Shown: positions 13,701-27,300 of the stretch, one piece after another
How the letters are laid out: each line of letters begins with the position of its first letter
Position numbering within the stretch: the stretch's first letter is position 1
DNA from: Orthonyx spaldingii
Taxonomy: Eukaryota; Chordata; Aves; Passeriformes; Orthonychidae
Direction: 5' to 3'
Assembly (NCBI GenBank): GCA_013397795.1
Contig: VZTJ01005469.1
Coordinates: forward strand, 489,713-553,712
Length of the DNA: 64,000 nt
The notes under the pieces: model-generated
Databases searched by the model: none
Seen by the model: the letters and a program-made list of their open reading frames with translations, nothing else
Told to the model about the DNA's origin: nothing
Program-made: the position numbers and the translations under genes

Positions 13701-16700
13701 AGTTCAGAGGCAGGACTTTGTCCCACTCCAAGCTCCTTCAAGGCTTGATAAAAGATCTGTGACCCTTCTTGTGTGCCAGCCAAAAACATATGTGTCAATC
13801 TGGTCCTCCAGCATAGGAGGATTTAGGCTATCTCACGCAGTACCTCATGCTGAATTAGGTAAGAGAAGCTGGTGGAAGGGCTAATGAAGACCTGCTCTTT
13901 TGTGGCAATGGCTCTGCTGTTCTCTCTGAGGCTGTAGTACCTGTCTGTGACAAGGCACAGCTTCCTTTGATTTCTGTGTGGGATAAGACACATTCCTTTG
14001 CCTCTACCCTGCAACTACTTGGCCTCAACATCAGCACTGGGGGAAAGGAAGAGGGACATATAATCCGAGATGAAACTAGGTGTGTCACTGGTATAGCACA
14101 AATTGCATGTGACAAGAAAGGAGTTAGGACAGGCAATAGTAAAGAAAGAAAGTGACAAACAAGCCCATTCACAGCAGATAGAGAAGGGGAAAGAACCTGA
14201 AAGATGTGGAGTTGACTAGGGATGTTGGGAGAAGCCGAGGTTGGCCTTGAAAGATGAAGGTACTAGGCAGGCTGGAAGAAGGTCTCAGACCAAGGGAATT
14301 GTGCTAATGGAAAAAAAATCTGTGTTTGATTGTGTCTGGCTGAAAAAGATTTGGTGTGGTTACCCTGATCCCCCCAGCATATGCAACCAACATGCCTGCT
14401 CTGTTCAGGAATGGCAGCTCTGCAACCCAAGCAGGCTCACCTAGACTTCCACACTGAGTGGCTGCACATCATACATTTCCAGTGTTGCCTACACTAGGTG
14501 AGGTCAGGAACCCACTCTGAACACCACTGCAAAATATGAGCAGCTTAATTTCTCCTCAGCAAAAGTTCAGAGGGTGCTGTTTGCAGGACAGTTACAAAGC
14601 CTAACCTGAGGGTCTCAAACAGAGGAACAAAAGACCAATCAAGAGTTCTGAAAGTCAGGGGAAAGAGTGTAAGAACATAATTTACAGCTTGTGACTTTTT
14701 TGCCACCTTTGTGCTGGCAGTCTGATTCTGCTTCCAGTCTGCTGCTTTAAGAATGCTCTTTAACCCCTTGTGTGGGGTTAAACTTATAGTATGGAGGCAT
14801 TAATCTATAAGTATCCACATCAATAACTGAGCACCAGAAGCAACCAATAAACTGTGCAGCCAGTTCAAGAGGCAAAGAGTAAAACTTGCCAGAATAATAG
14901 CTTCTCTATTAGCTGCTGTCCTGTAAGCTACAATTTTAGTACTAGATTGAGGGTATGGAAAAAGAAATCTAGCCAGAAAATCCCTGACTGTTGTGGCTCA
15001 AGGTGTGAGAGCATTTTCCTAGTGAAAATTTTCCAGCACCATGAGACAGCAGAACCAGAGGGCACAAGGCTCACACAGTGCTGGATGGAACAACAGAACA
15101 ACAGTGAACAGATCTAGTAGATTTTCATCCTGTTGTAGGTAACTGGTGATCTGAAAGCCAATGTGCAGGGCTGGTTCCTCTGGCAGGGTTTTCCAGAGGA
15201 CATCTTTTCCCCCAGCAGTGTGGCCATCAAGGGTATGAGGCTCCCCAGTGTCACCCAGCATGCCACCTTGTATCACACACACAGCACCCACAGGGAGCAA
15301 ACCCAAGCTAAAGGAGAGTTCTAAAATGTCTGCCAAGGTGCCAGATTTTTTTTTAGTAGTGATGCACCTTAATTTTGAAGTTTACACGCATTAGAAGCAT
15401 ATTGAACAAGTAAAGTAACACCTGTAATAATTAGAAAAATATAAATTGTTGATCAGAAGTGGATTACAAAGATCTGTTCCACTTCTTTGCAGAGATATGC
15501 ATTAATTACACAAGGTTTAGTATTACTACTGGGAATCATCTACAGAAGCCTCTTCTATGTGGGTTTTGCTGTGCATCAGACATTGATTCTACAGAACCTA
15601 ATATAAAAAATTGGCAATGAATGAAAATTCAAGGAAAGTCTCCTGATTTTAAGTTTGATTCTTATTCAATCTTCAGATAATTATTCTGTAATACTGTATT
15701 AAGTACCTGATTTTATCTAAAAGCTATTACTTTTAAAAAGTCAGTTAACAGGAAGCATTGAACATTGCCGAGTTAAACTCTTCCAAACACTAAAGAAAAT
15801 AAGGGAGGCCTTAAAAAGCAAAATGCAGTCTGGGACTAATTCCCAGGAGATTTTTGGAATACAAGGCCTCTATTATACTAAAAGTACTGATAATTCATAG
15901 GAATAGGGCATGGATAATCTTCTTTTATTATACTTCTATTTAAAATAGTTCAAATCTAACTGAGTTTGGACTACTAAAATATCTGCAGGGAGGTTTCGGC
16001 TTTGAGGAAAGACAATACAAATGGAATACGGTGGTGTGGTGACCATTTGCTGATCTGAAAAATAACCTCACTTGGTATGAAATGCAACATTCCTTTTAAA
16101 ACATAGTCCCTGGCAATGGCGAGTACAAAGGTTGAAGTGACCCATTCTGTATGACGATGAGACACTTCAGGCACATATCTGAAATTGTGCACCTTATTTA
16201 TCTCCAGTGAACTCATTCTTTCAGCAAGACATTTCTGTGGGCCATGGCATCTGAATTCCTAGGACGAGAGCCTCATAAGAGCAATATATTGGGTATGTGC
16301 ATGTTACTGAACTAGAGACCATTTTAAGAAAGGTTGAGGATGAGCTTGGGAGATAACAACCAAGTCAAAAACAGGTAAGAAGTTCAATTGTGCTGTAAGA
16401 TCATTTTGAAAGGAAAATTCTATATTGAAAAAGAGCTATTGCTGTGTGAGTTGCCTTCTGAGCCCCTATGCTGGCTAAGGACACCGATGCAGAATTATTA
16501 GCTTCCTTTGCACATGCTCTCCACTACAAGGACAGGACTAGGTCTCAGATGTTATTTACTATTAAACTCCCAAAGACTATGACATCCATTGCCAATGGAG
16601 TCAAGCTTGCGCCAGTTGAAGACATTCCGTGGAGAATACTAAGACTTGGCCCCATTTTTGTCCCATGTGGAGGAACACAGCCTTAAGAAATATTGTTCTG

Positions 16701-18120
16701 TGATCTGAAATTACATGCTTTAAGTCTCTATTTTGAACATGCAGTCTTAAGACCCATTCATAGCTCAAGAAACCAGTATCTGGCAACTGGATAATACTGA
16801 ACATCCACAATAACAGAATTAGATCAAAACTGTTAAGATAGTTGGTCTAGGGCCTTTTTGTCTCATCATTATGAAGTTTCACTAAGAAATTTTTTTTCCT
16901 ATAACCCTGTTTTTGTCAAGGCATGTTCTCTTTGGGTTTTTTTAATGCATGATCCTGAATAGTCTGGTATGAAACCACAAGGGAATCTACCCACAGGCTC
17001 TGGCAGATAATGCATTTCCTCACAGCTGAAGAGCCAGGACACTGATAGCACAAGAAAAACTGTGAAAAAATTAACACAATTCAACATGTCTAATGGGAGA
17101 AATAAAATGTTTTCTGTTTGGACCCTAGTTCCTAGCAGTCTGCCATTTTAATAGCACACAGGAAAAACTGCAGAGTTGACATGGACTGAATGGGTCCTAC
17201 TCCTGTAGTCTTCATCAGTGGTATGCCTGGCAAAATAAGGGCACAGCCTTCCTGAAACTGAATATAATGCTGCTGAAAGCCTTGTGCAAGTCCTCACTGG
17301 GATTTTTCATGAGCTGTTTTCATGCCTTCATCTATGATTTCCTTCACAAGGCATGATTCTGTCAAGGGCAGAGATAGAGAAAAAGTCCATTCTTGCAAAA
17401 GCAGTGAATCTGGTCTGTTTCTATACTACTGTTTATTTTATGACAGTGTAACAAAGCCTGTAAATGTTGTTATGCCAGAGTCAGTATTAGCAATGGAAAT
17501 AATTACTACCTCTTTAACTGACGTTTTGTTAATGTTACTGTAGCGCTGTCTCATGAGTCATGACAGGATGGAAATTAATTTGTCACTGCTGTAGGTCTCT
17601 TTCTTTACTATAAAGCAACTTTCTTCTCTTACATCCATCTCCTCTAGTGTCTATAGTAGAACTAATAAACCAAAAACGTGCTTGAACATCCTTGTACGTG
17701 CTGACTTCTCCATGGCCAAAGCATTTTAAGTGTTGTTTTCCTTAGGTAATGGAACAGTCATGTGCAATTGAGGCCCTGGAGAAGGCATCTCTGAAAGTCA
17801 CATAAAGGCTCTGGACTTTTTCAGCCTTTGAAAAAGTATATTTTTACTGTCTTCGCAAAGAAATTTGCTTCTGAGGACTTCATAGTATAAAAGTTGTGCC
17901 TCCTGTGCCTCACAGCATAGTCAGCTGTCCTCTGTCTAAACTCACCTGACAGCACGGCAGTGTATGGAGCCCATGTTGTCCCTTTGGTGGCCAGCAGTGG
18001 ATCTTCATTCCTTCACACCCTTTCCAGGATGTCACCTCCTTGGGATTCAAGGGCTTCTTGACAACAAACTATAATACAGGGAAACTATACAAAGAATAAG
18101 CAAGAAGAGGCATATACTAC
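10800..18120. other. intergenic, no gene recognised
   Basis: No exon, RNA gene or clear mobile element was recognised. The only distinctive item is a pyrimidine-rich tract with a 17-base T run near 12,006-12,022. The longest open frame (about 140 codons from 11,361) has no familiar domain and behaves like chance. Confidence 0.55.
11970..12022. repeat. T-rich low-complexity tract
   Basis: A run of mostly T with scattered C ends in 17 consecutive T bases (12,006-12,022). No element matching a poly-A tail on the minus strand was recognised next to it, so it is called simple low-complexity sequence. Confidence 0.75.
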
Positions 18121-18129
18121 CTGGCGACC

Positions 18130-18505
18130 AGAGAAGGTCCTTGCCATGGCTAGGGCTGGAGCATAGGCTATATAAGGGACGGCAGAGGGTGCTGGGCCAG
18201 TTCAGCCGGGAGAAGAGGAGGGGAAGGATGGACCTTATGTCCAGTCATTATGTGGTGCACAAGAGGCAAGTGGACATGATTTGCAAAAAGGTTAATTTTT
18301 GTGTACTTACTAAGAAAGGTTTTCCACCTTGAGAGTGGTCAGTGACTGGAAGACAGGCTTGGAGGCATTGCAGGATCTCCAGCCTTGGAAACACTAACAC
18401 TTGGACGGCACAAGGCACACAGTAATCTGTTCTAATGGATCCTGCTTCATGCAGGGGGTTGCACAACCAGAGATCTCTTCCCATCTGAGTTGTTCTATGA
18501 GTTAA
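18130..18505 (+). mobile_element. CR1 LINE, 5'-truncated 3' end, diverged
   Basis: The sequence at 18,150-18,235 reads as a diverged ORF2 C-terminal segment, LEHRLYKGRQRVLGQFSREK, matching the conserved CR1 stretch of the LEHLSYEDRLRELGLFSLEK type. Around 18,318-18,350 the equivalent of the 'acctTGAGaGTGGTcaGtgACTGGAA' region is visible. At 18,430-18,500 the CR1 3'UTR pattern with TGCAGGGGGTTG and ATCTC, then TTCTATGAG, follows. The copy is old, frame-broken and truncated at its 5' side. Confidence 0.8.
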
Positions 18506-18509
18506 TGAA

Positions 18510-21440
18510 GGCTTCAGAAAGTCTGTTGTTTCATTTCTTCATCTGAAGAACTGGCTCCTAACCCCTGTTAAGTTTCTCTGCCTCAGACTTGGCAAACTCA
18601 CAACATTTCAAGCAAAATCTTAGACTAGCTTTCCATATGAGCATTTTTATTCTTAAAACTCCAGTAGGAGAAAATAGGTAGATTCTGATACTAAAATAGA
18701 AAATTCCTCTCCACTTTTTCCTTGTCTGTTAAAACAGGAATTTGTTCAATTTGTGCAACCATTTTGCCTTTATCTGTGGATATGTTCAACACTTCTTCAA
18801 TACACCAAGAGTGCAGCAGCCTGGTCAGTTTTTAGGTTGTGGTTTAACCTGCATTTCCCAGTGTGGATGATGACTGAGACAGCTGCAAACTTAGCTGACT
18901 TCATCTGGCACTCTCCAGGCCTTCTTCCAAACTCTCTGAAGATTGAATAAATAAGAGTGCTAATGCTAAAACCTTTCTACTGAAAAGGTTTTTCTTGTTT
19001 GCAGAGCTCAAAGAAGCCTTTCTCCATTGTTAAGGGATTTTTATTTTATAAATTAAATTTAGCACTTACTGAAATTTAAATTTGTTGTCAGTTGGAGGAG
19101 TGTACTTTGGGGTGTTTTGTGATATTGTAATGTCAAAAAGCGATGCAGTCAGAAAAGCTGTAAGAAATTAGACTTGAAATGAAAAACAACTTTTCTTGAA
19201 AACAGACTCCAGCAGTGAGGAAGCCTAAGGCTCTCATCCACATGTGTAGGAATCCAGCTTTGTCCCTGGGAAAGTATGCCTACTATCTGTGACCAGTGAT
19301 GAATCATAGCCAATAGCTTTCCCACGTTATACTTTGAGAGTAAGATCTGCATCCACCACACAACTCCACCTGTTCACCCAGGCTGGTGCACTGCTCCCTG
19401 CCCCAAGCACCTTTGAGAGGGTGACAGATCCCTCTCAGCACTGTGCTTATGCTCTCACAGCGACTTGGATGTACTGCACATGCATCCAGCCGTGAAAAGA
19501 CCTGTGGACAAAGGAAATGTCAGTCTCTTTTCAGAGACTTCAAACATGTAGTTTAACACTTAAATGTTTCATTATGCCAGGGTGGCTTTGACAATACACA
19601 GAGGAAGTAACAGTGGGCTTTCCATCTGCAAACTCCACTTTTTCAGGTGAAATTTCAGCTCTGGAAACCAAATCCTATTGTGAAACTCCTTCCAGAGGGC
19701 TTTCTGTGAGACTGATGCATATTCCATAAGTTCTGAAACAACACAATACTCTCTTCATGACATGGATAAACTGCACCATTTTTCTCATTTCACCATGGCT
19801 GTCTGGTTTCAAACATTGCAGAAATATAGATGCGTATTTCAGACTTCAGAAAAAACAGGACTCGGACAGTCTACATGATGTATTGGTCTACAAGAAAGCT
19901 CTCTCTTGCGTCAGACAAAAAAGTCTTATCAAAGGAGGACCTGAGGAGGGAAACAGCTGCTCACCTTGGAGGTCAGGAGAGGTTGGCATGACTTTTTTTC
20001 TATCCCAGTAGCAGTTTCACTTAATTCAGTTCTATTAGAAAATGTTTGGACCTGAGGGCTTTTTCCCAAAAATGCACAAATTTTCTCTAACCTCTGCCTG
20101 AGGAAACCAGGACAATCATGCCACAGTATGTTACCCATAGTACTCACAGTGCCCCTAAATTAAGACCTGAAGGGCATTTTTCTGAGATTTACTGAACAAG
20201 ATGCCAAAGACTTGGTAGAAAACTTGAAAAGGTATCATATTGTGGCTGTTTCCTATCTCTTCCTCCATGTCTATAATCTTCAATATCTTGCCCCATGACT
20301 TTCACAGCATATATTTTCCTAAATGAATGGGTCACATGATTATTAAAAATAACACGGAGCAGAAGTGAAGGAATGCTACAATTCTCTTTCAGTAGATGTT
20401 CCACTTTCGCATTTGAACTCACTATATGTTGAATGTTATGTTCTAGTGCCGACGGAAACCAACAGTGCACCTACATGATACGTGAAGATTTGCTCAGCTA
20501 AGTAAAGGGAGAAAACCTGGATTCTTCTTGTGGTTCATACATTATCTCTGTTGGGGCTTGGCATGAATTGCAACAAAGACCTTTAAAACAAACAGGATTT
20601 GGTTCCTAATAAGTTATTCAGGAATACGTTTTCTTGCCCCCTTCAAATACAGAGAGGTTTAGCCAGCCTTATAGACTGAAGAAGTAGAGCTGAACACATG
20701 TGCCTCAGACAGTTCTTAAAGCTCTTGAGACATCTGTCTTTCAGAGTTGCTTTTCTTTTTCTTGGGTGCGTGGATTCTATCACTGAATGACACGTGGTAG
20801 GCTGTCCAGAGGGTGGTTCAACTCAAGGAGAGCTCTTCTGCAAGCTTGACAAGGCGGATAATTAAGTTCTATATGTCACCCTCGATCTTACCAACTTAGT
20901 AAATATTCTTCTGAGTGGGAGAGAATGGATTGACTCCCTAAGATATAAATAACATCTGAGATGGTCCCTATTGTTTCCTCATGTTGACTGCAAGCAAGCA
21001 ATATGCACTTTGTGCATAAACTTCTTGGTGTCTTTGACATGCTTGGTTTGTGTGTTAGCAGCACTGATTTATGAGATGGGGAAAGTCTGTTCACAAGCAA
21101 TTCCATGGAAGTCATTAAATCAAAGTTACAAAACACTTGTCAAATGTTTTCAGTATTCAACCAATAAAATCTGATACAGGTATGACTCAGCAACCTAGAC
21201 ATCATGAGCATTTTCAGTAAACACCAGCCCTCATTTTCATCTCTTCTTCTGGTTTCTCTTTACTTGGAGGCCTTTCATGGAATACAATCTACAGAGGGCA
21301 GGAAGACTGCTAAGTTCTAAAAATAGCATGGCCACTGCCTGATTTTGTCCATGAGTAAAACACAAGTGCATTCATGTTCGTAGCTTTCTCATGTGAATAT
21401 TTAATTCTCCAGAAAGAATCCTTCTTCTAAGCCATGTTGT
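18510..21440. other. intergenic, no gene recognised
   Basis: No exon, RNA gene or recognisable mobile element was seen between the two CR1 copies. Base composition resembles the rest of the left half. Confidence 0.55.
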
Positions 21441-21445
21441 ATAAG

Positions 21446-21862
21446 TGGCTGAGATGAGGAGCGTGAGGAGTGGCTGAGGTCACTTGGTCTGTTCAGCCTG
21501 GAGAAGAGGAGACTGACAGGAGTCCTCACTGCAGTTACAGCTTCCTCATGAGAGGAAGAGGAGGGGCAGGCACTGATCTCTTCTCTGTGGTGACAGTGAG
21601 AGGACATGAGGGAACGGCCTGAAGTTGTGGCAGGGTAGGTTTAGGATGGATGTCAGGAAAAAGTTCTTCACCTAGAGGATGGTTGGGCACTGGAACAGGC
21701 TCCCCAGAGAAGTGTTTACAGCATCAAGCCTGACAGAGCTCAAATGTTTGGACAATGCTCTCAGGCACATGGTGTGATTCTTGGGGATGGTGCTCTGCAG
21801 GGCCAGGAGCTAGATTCAGTGAACCTTGTGAGTCCTTTGCTATTCAGCATAATCTGTGGTTT
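21446..21862 (+). mobile_element. CR1 LINE, 5'-truncated, near-complete 3' end
   Basis: It contains CTGTTCAGCCTGGAGAAGAG (21,489 onward), GGAACAGGCTCCCCAGAGAAG, then ACAATGCTCTCAGGCACATG and GTGTGATTCTTGGGG, in the order of a CR1 ORF2 C-terminus and 3'UTR. The final part (about 21,807-21,862) reads as a diverged copy of the tail GTGGGTCCCTTCCAACTCAG, which the SINE at 10,661 also carries. Stops and indels break the frame, so it is not coding. Confidence 0.9.
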
Positions 21863-23622
21863 TGTGTAAATATTAACTTCTGAGGGGGAAATAAGCAACC
21901 TTAGACTGTCTTCAGCACAGTTTAAGACCATCTCCAGGGGTTTGTTCTTTGTGAACATACTGACATCTCGTGGTTCCATCTGAAACTGTGACTGGTTCTC
22001 GTTCAGAAGTGGCATTTCCACAAGGGATAGTCTAAGTTTTTACGTAAGTTGTATTGTTTTGACTGATTCCAGAAAGGTAGGGTAAAAAATCGATGTTAAA
22101 ATTGAAAAGGAGGTTTTTTTTAAAAACAGCTGATTTTGGCTGAACAGGCTCTGAAACCTGGAACACCGCGGTTCAGGAACACATAGTTTCTAGCAGAACC
22201 ACCACTGGTAAGACTCAGATCTGTGTCCATCATTCACTGCATTGTCTTTAGATAGAGGGAGGTGAAGTGATTGTCTGGGGGGTGCTGACTCAGGGTGACC
22301 CAGCCTTGCCCTTCTCCCCAGGCCCCTGGGGAGTGCACACATGCACTGACACAGAGGACTGCTGTGATCATGCTTACCTAGATCAGGTCTGTTCATGCCA
22401 GAAAGCATTTTCAAATGTTGATGAAATCAAGAATAAGGACAGCTGAGCAACATGTGAAATTCAGGCCACAAAACACCCCTTTTGTCACTAAAAATCTCAA
22501 CTTCTCCGTACAAGGAGTTTTAACAAAAGTCTGTGTTATGACATCGATGGAAGCTGTAATGAAAGGGAATAGACCAAGACGTGAAGAAGAAAGGCAGCAG
22601 ATACAATGTTTGACTGTGGGGATTATTAATTTGTCATGGAACTACTCCAACTCAGCCACGCAAGTTGTTCCTTCTGGGCTTCATGAAAAAAGACATTTTT
22701 CCATGAAAGTGGTAGTCGCAGGGAGTGGGGGAAACAAGTAACAGGAATGATCTTAACACCCACAAAGATCCTGAGATCAACTTTGACCTCTGTCAAGCAG
22801 TGAAAAGTGCACAAGGTGTTCACAAAACAGTCATATGTTATGTATGCAAACTACAGGTGACAACAGCTGCTGTGTGCTGGCATGGAGCTTGTGGCTGAAC
22901 AGCAGCACTTGGCAAAGGCAAGGCCCCAGGAGCCTACAGTCCCTCCCCATGGGGCATGGTGCACCCCTCATGGGTCAGTGTGCCCCATGCACACAAGCAA
23001 ACTGCTACACAGGCAGCTGCTCCGCTCCTTCTCTGGATTCCCTTCACCACTGGCCCCAGGGGAACTTCCTCCAAAATGTATACAGCCCAACTATGCTCAT
23101 CTCAAGATGGGCTGATATTTGTAAACCCTCTCGCTGCTTGAGACAGGATGAGGATAACTGTGTTGTGAAGGCAACCATCTCAGCATGCAAATTGCTGAGA
23201 CAGGAAAGTTTTGTCTCTTACAATCTTTCTTTAGAGACTCAGTTTTTCCTTTGCCTTAAAATAATCATATTGATGTCTCTTTGGAACCAAGTCTCTAGAT
23301 TAATTTCTGTGTTGATTCAGCATCACTTCTTTCTTTTTCATATGATGTCTAACTGATTCTATGAAGGCATTGAAACTAGTCAGTGTGCTGGGGAGCATGT
23401 CCAGTATTTATCCCCAGCCATCAAAACATGCAGGAATGTCTTGCCTAAAGCCAAGCTAGCTTTTGTGGATAATTAGGTATGAGGCTTAGTTTGAGGCTCA
23501 GGCTGTAATTACCATCCACATTCCTGTAGTGATGCCTGTTACACTGCAACTTATATTCCCTCTGAGACACCCTTGTTGCTGTGGGGGGCATGATGCAGGG
23601 GGAAAACTGTATAAGGCAGAGC

Positions 23623-23644
23623 AGTTGTACAGTGTAGTACAACT
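23623..23644. repeat. small perfect inverted repeat
   Basis: Eight-base arms AGTTGTAC and GTACAACT flank a six-base spacer. It lies about 25 bases before the A-rich tract. No function is implied. Confidence 0.6.
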
Positions 23645-23670
23645 ATTACTTGTTCATTTCAGTGCCTCCT

Positions 23671-23865
23671 GAAAAAGAAAAAAAAAAAAAAAGGAAAAGG
23701 AAAAAAAGAAAAAAACAGACAAAAACACCCCAAAAAAAACCCCAAACAAACAAAAAAAACCCAACATCAAAAAAACCTTACAACCACAAAAGAAAAACAA
23801 CAAAACAAAACAAAATAAACAAACAAACAAACAAAAAAACACAAACAAACAAAAAAACCCACCCT
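23671..23865. repeat. A-rich, almost T-free low-complexity tract
   Basis: About 195 bases, nearly all A with C and some G on the plus strand. It begins as A/G-rich (GAAAAAGAAAAAA) and passes into A/C-rich AAAC and AAACA repeats. It creates a spurious lysine-rich open frame on the plus strand and a phenylalanine-rich one on the minus strand. Confidence 0.9.
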
Positions 23866-24290
23866 AAGCAGAGATCTTGTGAGGGAGACTATTCCAGTTT
23901 TCGTGTGAGCTCAGAGATAATATTTTATTGAATGGTTAATTACTTCATTCACTAGCCAGAGGACTTTGTCTGCTTCTCCTGGAAAGAACATTCCAGCTGG
24001 ACACTGCTCTAATTAGCTTCATGGCTGAAAAGCTCAAAGTATTTACACCAGAGGAAAAGGCTGGAGATTGTACCTCTGGTCATTTCTATTAATGCTTAGG
24101 GTGCATTGCTCTCAATGTCAGCCTTTCAGGAGCTGTGGAAAGTGTTTTACTCTAAGTAAGACCCATGCAGCAGCCCTCAGGAAAATCTGTGCAGTGCCTT
24201 AACTCATGCAGGGTCTGCTGCATTTTAGTTATTTTGGGATGGGTTTTCCTTAGAGCACAAGAACTTGCAGCCTTCAAGAAACGTGAGCAA

Positions 24291-24342
24291 CCTTTAGAGG
24301 ATAGGAGCCTTTAGAGCATAGGAACCCTTAGAGGATAGGAAG
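24291..24342 (+). repeat. three-unit 17-18 bp minisatellite
   Basis: Three imperfect head-to-tail units of the type CCTTTAGAGGATAGGAG lie at 24,291-24,307, 24,308-24,324 and 24,325-24,342. A more diverged related unit (CCTTAGAGCACAAGAA) begins about 24,248, suggesting an older, partly decayed array. Confidence 0.8.
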
Positions 24343-27300
24343 ATTTCCCTAAAAAACATGAAACTTCATTTTTCACACTCTGCATTTATAACATGTCATA
24401 AAGTCCATGTCAGCCTTTCCTCCTGGCTTTCCCTCCCAGCTTGGCTGAACCTTAGTGATGCCCACAACGACAGGCACTGGCAGGCTGCTTGGCCACCCAC
24501 AGCAAATGTTCCCATGTGTGGGCTCCTTTGGTCTGGATGGCAGGCTGACTTTGTGCCAGAGGAGAAACAAGCAAATGTCAAGCTGTCAGCTCTGAACAGA
24601 AATAAGCCTTCTGGGGGGTGGAGGACACAGCTGGGTGGAGAGGCTACCCTGCACGTTTGGCCTCTCTTGGAACTCTGAGGTGCTCTCCCCAGCTTTGTAA
24701 TGTAGTCTCTCATTCTTCCCTAAGTGATCTCAAAGACTTGTGAGGGAAGGGATCAAAGTAAAATTATTATAAAATGTTGTTTCAACTCATAAGGTCCCTG
24801 ACAAGGGAAAAATAAGAGCAGCAAATAGAAGTCATACAAACTTGGGACAGGGAAAATATTTTATCTGCTTCAATGAATTTTGAATCAGCCCTTCAAAGCC
24901 CTTTAGAACTATATTTTGTCCTTACTTCTTTCAGCATCATTCTCTGTCCCTTCACCTGAAATGTTGTGACACCAGCAATTCTGATGGATATCTCTGCACA
25001 TGCATCTACCTGGTCCTCAATTACAGGGACACTTCCTATGGCTTAGCTGGATGAAAGTGGTAACAGATGCTGCAACCAGGCAGAGAGAAGAGTGGACAAG
25101 AAAAGAGAGGGACAAAGTATTTTCCCATCTCTTCAGCTGACAAGATTGTCTATTCTCCTACCATCCTGAAAAGGAGAGGAAAACTTCCAAAAAAGAGCAA
25201 TACTGAGCTGAAACAGACAAAAAGTATTATTGATCTTTAAATGAAAATGATTATTTATGGATTCAGATTTTCTTTGGATAAACATAATTTAAAATGTGTT
25301 GAAATGGCACAGTTTGACAGCTCTTGCTTTCAAACATCTATTTTCTTGCAGTCTCAAAACAGACTAATCTTTCTGGAAAAGACTTCATGGCAAAAAGACA
25401 CTTGTTGTCTACTCTGCAATGTACCACTTCATCCTGCCTCTCGAACTATGAGGACACACGAGATTACACCAGCAGGCAGATGTGACTAGCTGCCTGGTTA
25501 ATTGACTTTCTTTGCCTCATTTGTGCTGCTTATTTCAAATCACTTGTGGGTGTAATGAAAATAATTACCTCAGTAGCTGGTGGTTGCACAGATTCTGCTC
25601 CGAGCCCTTGGGCACTAGAGCAACTTCAAATGTCATTGTGTCTACAGCATGTCAGTAATTGAATATTTGTATCCTGCCTAATTTTAAGCCCTTCTTGTAT
25701 CTATCTCTGCAAAAATAAAATCATAAAACATGCAATAATATATTAAAATGCCTCTCCTCTCCCAAGTATATGGCAAAGTTCAAACTTAATCCATCTCCAC
25801 CAGATGTTGCAAGCATGCTGTGTTCAACAGAATCAGATGGGCAACCACAGAAATTGGTCTTTTTCAGGTTTAGATCACATTTTAAGAAAGAATTTGTGTT
25901 AGTGACCATCCAAGAAAACTGCTATTGCTTGCAGCAGTTTCACTAGACCATCACCAGAGGGTGGCAGGACACTTTGTTGCAGCCACTGCTGCTGACTTGC
26001 AGTGCTGAGTTTGTACACATACCCATCTCACCTCACCCTGCATTTGTTCTCTTGATCCACAAGAGAAGTTAGCTTCCTGAAAGAGTAAATGCTATTTACT
26101 GCCTTTATTCTATTGAAAGGCATCACAGAAAATCGTGAGTGAAATCCGTATCAAAAGAGTTTTGCTTGTCCCTCTTGTATTGTGACAATGTGCCTCACTG
26201 CTCAGATTTAGTGGAAAGACTAGACTCACTCTTCTCATGCAATTGCAAGAGTAGTTACTGTTCTCTGACCTTCTACCTTCAAGAGCAAATTCACTGAAAT
26301 AGGACACTGACTTGTACACAATTCAGAGCTGTCTTTATGGAAAGCTGCTGCTAGAATCCTACTTTCTAAAATGCAGTTTGCACAGCTTCACACAGTTGCT
26401 GGTTAGTTGTGAGTACTTGCAAGACTCGAGGTGTTTCCTTCTACACGGCAGACTTCTTTTATTTCAGCATTGATGGTCTTGGAGGGCTTCCCAGTTATGA
26501 CCAAAGTGGTTCTCGTCAAGAAAGAAAGAAAGCAAACAAGCAAAAGAGAAAGACTTGTATGTCTCCCAGGAACTTCAATGCACTTCAAACACTTCCCACT
26601 CATTGGCATGAAGATAGAGAACCACAGTGTTCACAGGTGCACTGTCATGTTGTTATTTTTCACTGCTGCCTTTGCCTGCTCAGTTTGGGAGAGTCTAGGA
26701 ACAGCTTTGCAGAGGAAGAAGGCCTGCCTGGGTGGAGATACTCAGCTCATCTAGCAGCTGCTACACCAGGCTGTGTGTGGCTTGGCTGCACCAAGTCCAT
26801 TCCAGAAAACCTTTTCTCCCTGCAGAAAAGAGGACATTTTCTGTCCCATGTTAAAAAAAAAAAAAGCTATGGGCATTAGTTTATGTTCAGCAACTGGATC
26901 ATACAACCATGACTTGAACAGTTTTGGTCAGTTCCCACTAGATGATGCTGTAGCCCCTCCAGGGAAGACAGGCTCTTACAAGGGGGGAAATACATCCTTA
27001 GTTTTAACTACAAATTTAGCTGAAGCACTCTTTCTGCTCATCCATTCACATCCAAATCCTACTCTTCATCTTATACTAAGAGCATTCTAAGTGAGGTATT
27101 TTGCATAGATGACAAGATGATGTGCCCAGATGACCTCCCACCATTCTTAACAGTATATTCACGCCTGGGTGGCAGCAGACTTTCAGTGTTAGCCTGAAGT
27201 TCCAGCTCTCTTCTGTCTTCCTCCTTCCTTCTACATGGGACATTATCTAGGGTATTGTAACATCAGAGTCTGGTGGTCGTTTTCCAGAATATATCTGCAT

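Noticed and set aside
22835..23356. 173-codon open frame
   Set aside because: No domain, signal or familiar motif was seen, and overlapping frames of similar quality occur. In a stop-poor region this length is expected by chance.
23650..23931. Lysine-rich small protein (and Phe-rich frame on the opposite strand)
   Set aside because: Both are produced by the A-rich low-complexity tract.
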